Shown in pieces: positions 13,439 to 18,291 of a DNA stretch of 18,291 nucleotides. Source of the DNA: Bacteroidales bacterium (GTDB taxonomy: Bacteria; Bacteroidota; Bacteroidia; Bacteroidales; P3). The position numbers and the translations under genes were made by a program. Below the pieces are notes generated by a model. It did not search any database. It was not told the origin of the DNA and saw only the letters and a program-made list of their open reading frames with translations. The DNA is taken from contig SFPR01000034.1 in assembly GCA_004551865.1 (NCBI GenBank), forward strand, positions 1-18,291, written 5' to 3'. Positions within the stretch are counted from its first letter, which is position 1, and every line of letters begins with the position of its first letter.

Positions 13439-14641
13439 CTAAATGAAATGTATCTCCTTAAGAGCTTCCACGATTAGTTGGAATGTGTGTTCCATATCGT
13501 TGTCCAAGCCGACCGAGTAGCGAACTAAGCCCTCGCTCATACCCATTTTCTTTTGTATCTCCTCAGGCACTTCTGACGAAGTCGATTTTCCCGAGCATGA
13601 GAACAAAGTACGGAAGTATCCCAACGACACTGCCAAATATCCTACGCCCTTTGCCTGCATTGCTTCCATGAATAGGTTTGCTCTTTCGGCAGTTCCGAGG
13701 TCTATAGCTATCATTCCGCCATAACCAAAGCCCTCATTCATCAATTCGGTCATCAATTTGTGGTCGATATGATCCTCATTGCCCGGATAGTTTGCCTTTA
13801 TTCCTATTTCTTTGAAACGTTTTGAGAGATATGCAGCGTTCTTTGAGTGTTGTTGCATACGGATATGTAGAGTGTAAAGGTTCTTCAAGATTGATGTAGA
13901 GCGGAACGAATCCAATACAGGACCCAACAACATTGCTGTTCCGTCGTTTACGTCAATCATGGCGTTGATTACCTCTTGCGAAGCACAGATTGCACCTGCC
14001 ACACAGTCGTTTTTGCCGTTCACAAACTTGGTCATGGAATAAATAACCACGTCTGCACCCAACTTGTATGGAGAGAAAATCATTGGAGAGAACGTATTAT
14101 CCACCAAAAGTTTTGCTCCGCCTGCCTCGGCAATGCGTTTTAGTTCCGGTATGTTGGCAATTCTCAAAAGCGGATTGGACATACACTCGGTATAAACGAC
14201 CTTTGTGTTTGGTTTCATTGCCGCCTTGACTTCTTCCAAGTTGGTTGTATCGACAAAAGTTACCTCTACACCATACTTAACTATGTAGTTCTTCAAGAAA
14301 GCGAACGTTCCGCCATAGACAGTTTGGGAAGCCACGCAGTGGTCTCCTGCTTTCAAGAAATGCATCAAGGCACAAGTGATTGCCGCCATGCCGGAGCCGG
14401 TAACCCATGCAGCCTCTGTACCCTCCATTGCGGCAAGAGCCTGACACAAAGCGAAGTTTGAAGGATTCCAATGGCGAGAATAAAGATAATATCCTTCGGT
14501 TTCACCGTGGAAAGTGTCCGTCATTGTTTGTCCATAAGGGAAAGTGAATGTAGCCGAATCGTTAATGTTCGGATTGACACCTCTTTCCGAAGAAATTTGT
14601 TGAACAGCATTTATGGCTGTTGCGGGATCAAATTTTTTCAT
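13439..14641 (-). CDS. Cys/Met-metabolism (trans-sulfuration) PLP enzyme, methionine gamma-lyase / cystathionine-gamma-synthase type
   Basis: The 400-residue protein has the fold-type I layout of the Cys/Met metabolism family: YSRHWNP at 54-60 (phosphate and substrate contact), GSGMAAIT at about 82-89 (PLP phosphate), Tyr109 in QTVYGGT (ring stacking), Asp191 in LLVDNTFSP (pyridine nitrogen), and the Schiff-base Lys205 in YSMTKFVNGKND. The family pattern after T-K usually reads G-(H/Q); here it is G-K. The C-terminal FSCSGKSTSSEVP and GLVRYSVGLDN are also typical. Members include cystathionine gamma-synthase, beta- and gamma-lyases, methionine gamma-lyase and O-acetylhomoserine sulfhydrylase, and I cannot choose among them. 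It starts 32 nt after fabG and is probably co-transcribed with it. Its own terminator follows. Confidence 0.88.
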   Translation of the reverse strand: MKKFDPATAINAVQQISSERGVNPNINDSATFTFPYGQTMTDTFHGETEGYYLYSRHWNPSNFALCQALAAMEGTEAAWVTGSGMAAITCALMHFLKAGDHCVASQTVYGGTFAFLKNYIVKYGVEVTFVDTTNLEEVKAAMKPNTKVVYTECMSNPLLRIANIPELKRIAEAGGAKLLVDNTFSPMIFSPYKLGADVVIYSMTKFVNGKNDCVAGAICASQEVINAMIDVNDGTAMLLGPVLDSFRSTSILKNLYTLHIRMQQHSKNAAYLSKRFKEIGIKANYPGNEDHIDHKLMTELMNEGFGYGGMIAIDLGTAERANLFMEAMQAKGVGYLAVSLGYFRTLFSCSGKSTSSEVPEEIQKKMGMSEGLVRYSVGLDNDMEHTFQLIVEALKEIHFI

Positions 14642-14673
14642 TGGTTATTCTATTTTAATAATTCTGTAATTTG

Positions 14674-15420
14674 CTAACAATTCATCGCACCGCAGACGTG
14701 TATAACCTGACCGCTGACATACGAACTGAGGTCAGAAGCCAAGAACACGCAGGCTTTTGCCACTTCTTCGGGCTTTCCTCCTCGGCGAAGCGGGATTTTC
14801 TTCTCCCAATCTTTGCGAACCTCTTCGCTCAGTTGGGCAGTCATATCGGTGAGAATAAATCCCGGAGCAATGGCATTGCATCTTATGTTTCTCGAACCAA
14901 GTTCCTTTGCGATACTCTTTGTAAAGCCGATGATACCGGCCTTAGATGCCGAATAGTTTGCCTGACCTGCATTTCCGCTTACGCCCACAACGCTGCTCAT
15001 GTTGATGATTGAGCCGCTTCTTTGCTTAATCATATATTTTTGGCAGGCGTGAGTGAGGTTGAAAACGCTCTTCAAGTTCACCGTAAGCACCAAGTCCCAA
15101 TCGCTTTCGCTCATTCTCATAAGCAGATTGTCCCTTGTAATTCCGGCATTGTTCACCAAAATATCAATCTTTCCGAACTCTGCCACAACTTTATCAACCA
15201 AGGCTTCACTATCAGCAAAAGACGAAGCATCGGAAGCAAAGCCCAACGCCCTGACACCCAAAGCTGCCAACTCCTTTTCGCAAGCCTCCATGTTCTCATC
15301 TCTTCTCATATCGCTAAAAGCAATATGGCAACCCTGCTTTGCAAACTCCAAAGCGATTGCCTTGCCTATTCCTCTTGATGCTCCCGTGATAAGAGCAACC
15401 TTTTCTTCAAGTAGTCTCAT
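14674..15420 (-). CDS. fabG: 3-oxoacyl-ACP reductase (short-chain dehydrogenase)
   Basis: FabG reduces 3-oxoacyl-ACP with NADPH in fatty-acid elongation. The 248-residue protein shows the SDR cofactor motif TGASRGIG at 12-19, NNAG at 90-93, catalytic Ser143 in NMSSVVGVSGNAG, Tyr156 and Lys160 in YSASK, and the PG motif at AIAPGFILTDMT. Length, the SSVVG and AGQANYSASKAGIIGFTKS blocks, and KIPLRRGGKPEEVA all fit FabG well. It is not beside other fab genes, so a related SDR function is possible. Its own promoter box lies 29 nt upstream, and the PLP-enzyme gene follows after 32 nt. Confidence 0.92.
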   Translation of the reverse strand: MRLLEEKVALITGASRGIGKAIALEFAKQGCHIAFSDMRRDENMEACEKELAALGVRALGFASDASSFADSEALVDKVVAEFGKIDILVNNAGITRDNLLMRMSESDWDLVLTVNLKSVFNLTHACQKYMIKQRSGSIINMSSVVGVSGNAGQANYSASKAGIIGFTKSIAKELGSRNIRCNAIAPGFILTDMTAQLSEEVRKDWEKKIPLRRGGKPEEVAKACVFLASDLSSYVSGQVIHVCGAMNC

Positions 15421-15448
15421 TTATCTGTTCTTTTTGAATTAACGACTG

Positions 15449-15456
15449 CAAATATA
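15449..15456 (-). promoter_or_regulatory. Probable -7 box for fabG
   Basis: On the minus strand TATATTTG (15456-15449) matches TAnnTTTG and ends 28 nt before the fabG ATG. No good TTG is found at the expected 19-21 nt distance upstream, so this is a half match. It sits in the 59-nt gap after the GT2 gene. Confidence 0.5.
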
Positions 15457-15479
15457 CGAACAATTATTCAAATTCCGAG

Positions 15480-16232
15480 CTAAATCCTTCCCAATTTGCA
15501 ATAAGTAAAAAGCAAACGGAACACCATTAGGAAGTTAAACCACAGCGATTGAACAAGTCCGTAGTGTTTTTTCATGATGACAAAACGCTCCAAGTTAGCC
15601 TTTTTGATGTGTCGGCTGCTCAGTCCGCCCTGTTGGAAGCAGCTGATGAACAAACCGGTATTGCAAATCTTGTTTTGGTCAGCCCTTTCGATTGCCGAAA
15701 GCACCCAGTCATAGTCGGCAGTGATGCGATAAGACGTATCATAGTGCGAACAGATGCTCCGACGTATCAATACAGACTGATGACACACGCTCATGCCCCA
15801 GCGGAAGCTCTTTGCCGACAGCTGCACGGGCAGTTTGAGACGGCGGCGACCCACACTCTTGCCACTGCTGTCGCAAATCATCGTATCACCATAGTAAATA
15901 TCCATATCCGAAGGCGAAAGCGAGAAAATCTTTTCGAGCGTCGAACACTCAAAGAACACATCTCCGGCGTTTAGGAACAAGACATACTCACCCGAAGCCA
16001 TGTCCAAGCCGTCGTTCATTGCATAATACAACCCCTTGTCGCTGCGAGACACCCACTTAGACACCACATCACCCGAGGCAGCAATCAATTCTCTGCTGCC
16101 ATCTTGCGAACCACCATCAACAATCACATATTCTATATTATTGTACGACTGCTTTCGCACGCTCTCAATCGTCTTTTGCAAATCCCTTGCGGCATTAAAA
16201 CAAACCGTAATGACAGAAACAACAGGCGTCAT
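15480..16232 (-). CDS. Family 2 glycosyltransferase
   Basis: The 250-residue cytoplasmic or membrane-associated enzyme has the GT-A fold of family 2: VSVITVCFNAARDLQKTIESV at 5-25, the nucleotide-binding VDGGSQDGS at 38-46, DKGLYYAMNDGLDMASGEYV at 65-84, and LNAGD at 87-91 in the place of the DxD metal-binding motif. The sequence is most like the WcaA-type subgroup seen in exopolysaccharide and O-antigen clusters. Donor and acceptor cannot be predicted. It starts 4 nt after the GT4 stop, so the two are surely co-transcribed. The stop is followed by the fabG promoter rather than a recognisable terminator. Confidence 0.93.
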   Translation of the reverse strand: MTPVVSVITVCFNAARDLQKTIESVRKQSYNNIEYVIVDGGSQDGSRELIAASGDVVSKWVSRSDKGLYYAMNDGLDMASGEYVLFLNAGDVFFECSTLEKIFSLSPSDMDIYYGDTMICDSSGKSVGRRRLKLPVQLSAKSFRWGMSVCHQSVLIRRSICSHYDTSYRITADYDWVLSAIERADQNKICNTGLFISCFQQGGLSSRHIKKANLERFVIMKKHYGLVQSLWFNFLMVFRLLFTYCKLGRI

Positions 16233-16236
16233 GATT

Positions 16237-17397
16237 TCAAAATTTTGTTAATCTAACTTTTTTGACAATCTCAATCAATCGTTCATAATACTTGTCGTTG
16301 GAATAATTTTCAGCGACCCTCCTTTGGGCATTTTTAGCAAGCGTTTCAAACAACGAACTATCCTCAAACAACCGTCTGACACAGCTTGCAACTAAGTCTG
16401 TATCGCCATTTGGAACAATGAAGCCGCTTTTGCCGTCTGCGACCACGCTTTTTGCCGCCCAAGTATCGTATGCTATCACAGGCGTTGAGTGTTTCATTGC
16501 CTCAATAACGACCAATCCAAAGCCCTCATAGCACTTGCTGAGAAACAAAACAACCCTCGAACGAGCATAAAACTCCTCGAGAGCATCACCTCTCAAAAAG
16601 CCATAAAACTTAACATTGGAAGGAATGTACACACTCGGCAGTCCGTCTTTCTCCCCTGCAACAGCAAATTCGTAATCCGGCATCTTGGCAGCCGTTTCCA
16701 AAAAATCAAAAAAACCTTTCTCCGGTGTAAGTCTTCCGACAAAAGAAACAAGTTTTTTTTGCGACAGATTTGAATTGCAATCAGTCGAAACCTCGACACA
16801 GTTCGGCAAGAGAGACACTTTGTTCCCCGCTTTCATGTAGCGGCTTATCAAATCAGCCTGCACCTCATTCAATACCAAAAATCTATCTATCCCCCCATAA
16901 TAATTCAACAGTCTGATTGTCGAGAACTTAAAAGCAAAAGAAGCAGCCGAAAGCACTCCTCCGGTACATCTTTTCCTCATACAATTCCACTCCCTGCCCC
17001 TTTTGAGACAATCATTGCAAATACTATTATTGGTAAAGAACGTACCGACAGGGCAAAACAAACGATAGTTGTGAACAACTTGCAAAACCTTCACACCCTT
17101 TCGTTTTAAAAAAGGAATGATTGCAGGAGAAATCACAGGGAAAAGATTATGCAACAAAACCGCATCGAAGCGTTCTTTTTTTAACAAACGCTTCAAATCT
17201 CGCACACTCCTGTAATTGAATATTGAAGTAAACGTTCCGCCTGCCTTTCCCAACAACCACTTATCCATATCGCTATAAGCACGGACATAAAGCCTTACTT
17301 TATGTCCGTGCTTTTCCAAAAGCGACTTTTGAAACGCTACAACAGTCTCTTCGCCTCCGCAAGCGGAGTAGGTGTTGTGTACTATCAAAAAATTCAT
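16237..17397 (-). CDS. Family 4 glycosyltransferase with a cysteine-rich insert
   Basis: The 386-residue protein has the GT-B fold of family 4. The N-terminal half begins MNFLIVHNTYSACGGEETVV, with the Gly-Gly acceptor loop. The C-terminal half holds VSFVGRLTPEKGFFDFLETA at about 217-236 and the donor-binding EGFGLVVIEAMKHSTPVIAYD at 291-311, which contains the E-x7-E pair. Between the domains a segment at about 115-144 carries five cysteines (C115, C127, C130, C139, C144), spaced like a small zinc site or disulfide knot. A similar cysteine patch occurs in some capsule and O-antigen GT4 enzymes. It lies 39 nt after the FkbM-type gene and 4 nt before the GT2 gene. Sugar specificity is unknown. 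Confidence 0.93.
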   Translation of the reverse strand: MNFLIVHNTYSACGGEETVVAFQKSLLEKHGHKVRLYVRAYSDMDKWLLGKAGGTFTSIFNYRSVRDLKRLLKKERFDAVLLHNLFPVISPAIIPFLKRKGVKVLQVVHNYRLFCPVGTFFTNNSICNDCLKRGREWNCMRKRCTGGVLSAASFAFKFSTIRLLNYYGGIDRFLVLNEVQADLISRYMKAGNKVSLLPNCVEVSTDCNSNLSQKKLVSFVGRLTPEKGFFDFLETAAKMPDYEFAVAGEKDGLPSVYIPSNVKFYGFLRGDALEEFYARSRVVLFLSKCYEGFGLVVIEAMKHSTPVIAYDTWAAKSVVADGKSGFIVPNGDTDLVASCVRRLFEDSSLFETLAKNAQRRVAENYSNDKYYERLIEIVKKVRLTKF

Positions 17398-17436
17398 TTT
17401 CCCAAAGTCGTCAAATGATTACACTTGCTCTTAAAC

Positions 17437-18291
17437 TCAATTTTCAGAAAAGAACCTCTTTTCTTTCTCTACAACTTCTTGAAAGAGTTTATCGTCTGAT
17501 TTATTGAACAAACAAATATCATAATAATTGATTGGAGCATCTCCATCTTTGATATACAAGTCCAATTCCTCAAAAATATCTAAGTTATTCACCAAACTCA
17601 ACGACAGAAGCATCTTTCCATAATTGTCATAGACTATTGCATTATCATATCCCAAAGAAATGAGCATATCCAAAGTTGAAAAGCGGTCATCATTTGCCTG
17701 CTCCAAAAAATTTCTATCGTATTCAAAGAACAATACAGGCTTGGTTTGCTCTATCAATTTGCGACCACCTCTCAATATCTTAAAATCATATCCGTCTGTA
17801 TCGGTTTTCAAAAAACGTATTTTGTTGAATTGTTCATGCTTTTCTGCCAATGTGTCCAAAGTTGTCAGACTTACAAGCTCACATTCTTTTGCATTACTAT
17901 CCAATCTCAGCGTACCGCTATTCTGCTTTTGAGAAAGATTAACATTGTCTTCAAATTCTCCGAGAAAGGTTTCAAACACAACTACATTATCCATTCCTTT
18001 TGTGTTTTTCTTCAAGTAAGGCAGGAATGCATTACTTCCTTCAAAACAAAATATTTTGTCAGGTTGTTTCTCCAAAGAGTTTACAAAAGCTGCTGTATCT
18101 CCGATATTTGCACCCACATCAGCCATTACAAAATCCTCTTGTCGGTAAGATATATAATTAACTAATCGAGGCAAATTTTTGGAATAAAACTTATGCTGTC
18201 TCATATATCGGGAGAGAGAATGAGATGCAGGAGCCAAAAGACGATAATTGCCAACTATGAAACTTTTGTCTCTAAAATACTTTCTTATTTT
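17437..18291 (-). CDS. FkbM-family methyltransferase (5' end beyond the window)
   Basis: The frame is open to the right edge of the window with no ATG, so the gene is partial; TTG at 18237 is not a convincing start. The 285 visible residues begin KIRKYFRDKSFIVGNYRLL, which resembles the region before the catalytic core in FkbM proteins. The SAM-binding core shows VMADVGANIGDTAAFV, the acidic FCFEGS that binds ribose, and the conserved KTDTDGYDFKILRGG strand-loop. FkbM enzymes O-methylate sugars or polyketides. With two glycosyltransferases directly downstream, methylation of a surface-glycan sugar is the likely role. A C-terminal extension of about 80 residues (NAIVYDNYGKMLLSL to KRFFSEN) follows the core. 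Confidence 0.85.
   Translation of the reverse strand, partial: KIRKYFRDKSFIVGNYRLLAPASHSLSRYMRQHKFYSKNLPRLVNYISYRQEDFVMADVGANIGDTAAFVNSLEKQPDKIFCFEGSNAFLPYLKKNTKGMDNVVVFETFLGEFEDNVNLSQKQNSGTLRLDSNAKECELVSLTTLDTLAEKHEQFNKIRFLKTDTDGYDFKILRGGRKLIEQTKPVLFFEYDRNFLEQANDDRFSTLDMLISLGYDNAIVYDNYGKMLLSLSLVNNLDIFEELDLYIKDGDAPINYYDICLFNKSDDKLFQEVVEKEKRFFSEN

Noticed and set aside
14642..14673. SAM or other methionine-related riboswitch before the PLP-enzyme gene
   Set aside because: The gap to fabG is only 32 nt, too short for any known aptamer of that kind.
18235..18237. TTG as the true start of the FkbM-type gene
   Set aside because: The frame stays open to the window edge and the preceding residues fit the family N-terminal region, so the start lies outside the window.

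Overview
The window looks like a chromosomal segment of a Bacteroidota bacterium, most likely order Bacteroidales. The evidence is four TAnnTTTG-type promoter boxes, a secreted protease with a C-terminal type IX secretion sorting domain, the long Bacteroidota form of NusB, and the conserved cluster nusB / DUF1573 lipoprotein / yajC / ybbR / coaE. No rRNA, tRNA, CRISPR, insertion sequence or phage gene was recognised. Most of the window is core-genome material.

Left half, plus strand. The 3' end of an outer-membrane beta-barrel gene (1-302) is followed by pgi and an ArsB/NhaD/SLC13-type permease. A second promoter then drives nusB, a DUF1573 lipoprotein, yajC, ybbR and coaE. A terminator-like hairpin lies between yajC and ybbR. 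After coaE comes a secreted lysyl-endopeptidase-like serine protease with a T9SS sorting domain. Next are a collapsed remnant that reads like the two ends of a TfoX/Sxy gene, a 58-residue lipoprotein, and an overlapping, short SprT-like metalloprotease gene.

Middle, convergent gap (8861-9501). This 640-bp gap carries the most unusual DNA in the window. It is an array of about 16 units spaced 21 nt apart from 8965 to 9305, with a perfect 65-bp tandem duplication and two hairpins inside it. A clear intrinsic terminator for the minus-strand TPR gene follows.

Right half, minus strand. gyrA and a signal-peptide TPR gene form one unit, with a promoter and a long imperfect inverted repeat upstream. 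fabG and a trans-sulfuration-family PLP enzyme form another, ending in a strong terminator. At the right edge is a surface-polysaccharide module, transcribed toward fabG: an FkbM-type methyltransferase (cut by the window edge), a GT4 glycosyltransferase and a GT2 glycosyltransferase.

Best candidates for something not described before are the 21-nt-phased array, the TfoX remnant, the overlapping lipoprotein/SprT pair, and the nested inverted repeat upstream of gyrA. No complete new multi-gene system can be supported from the sequence alone.
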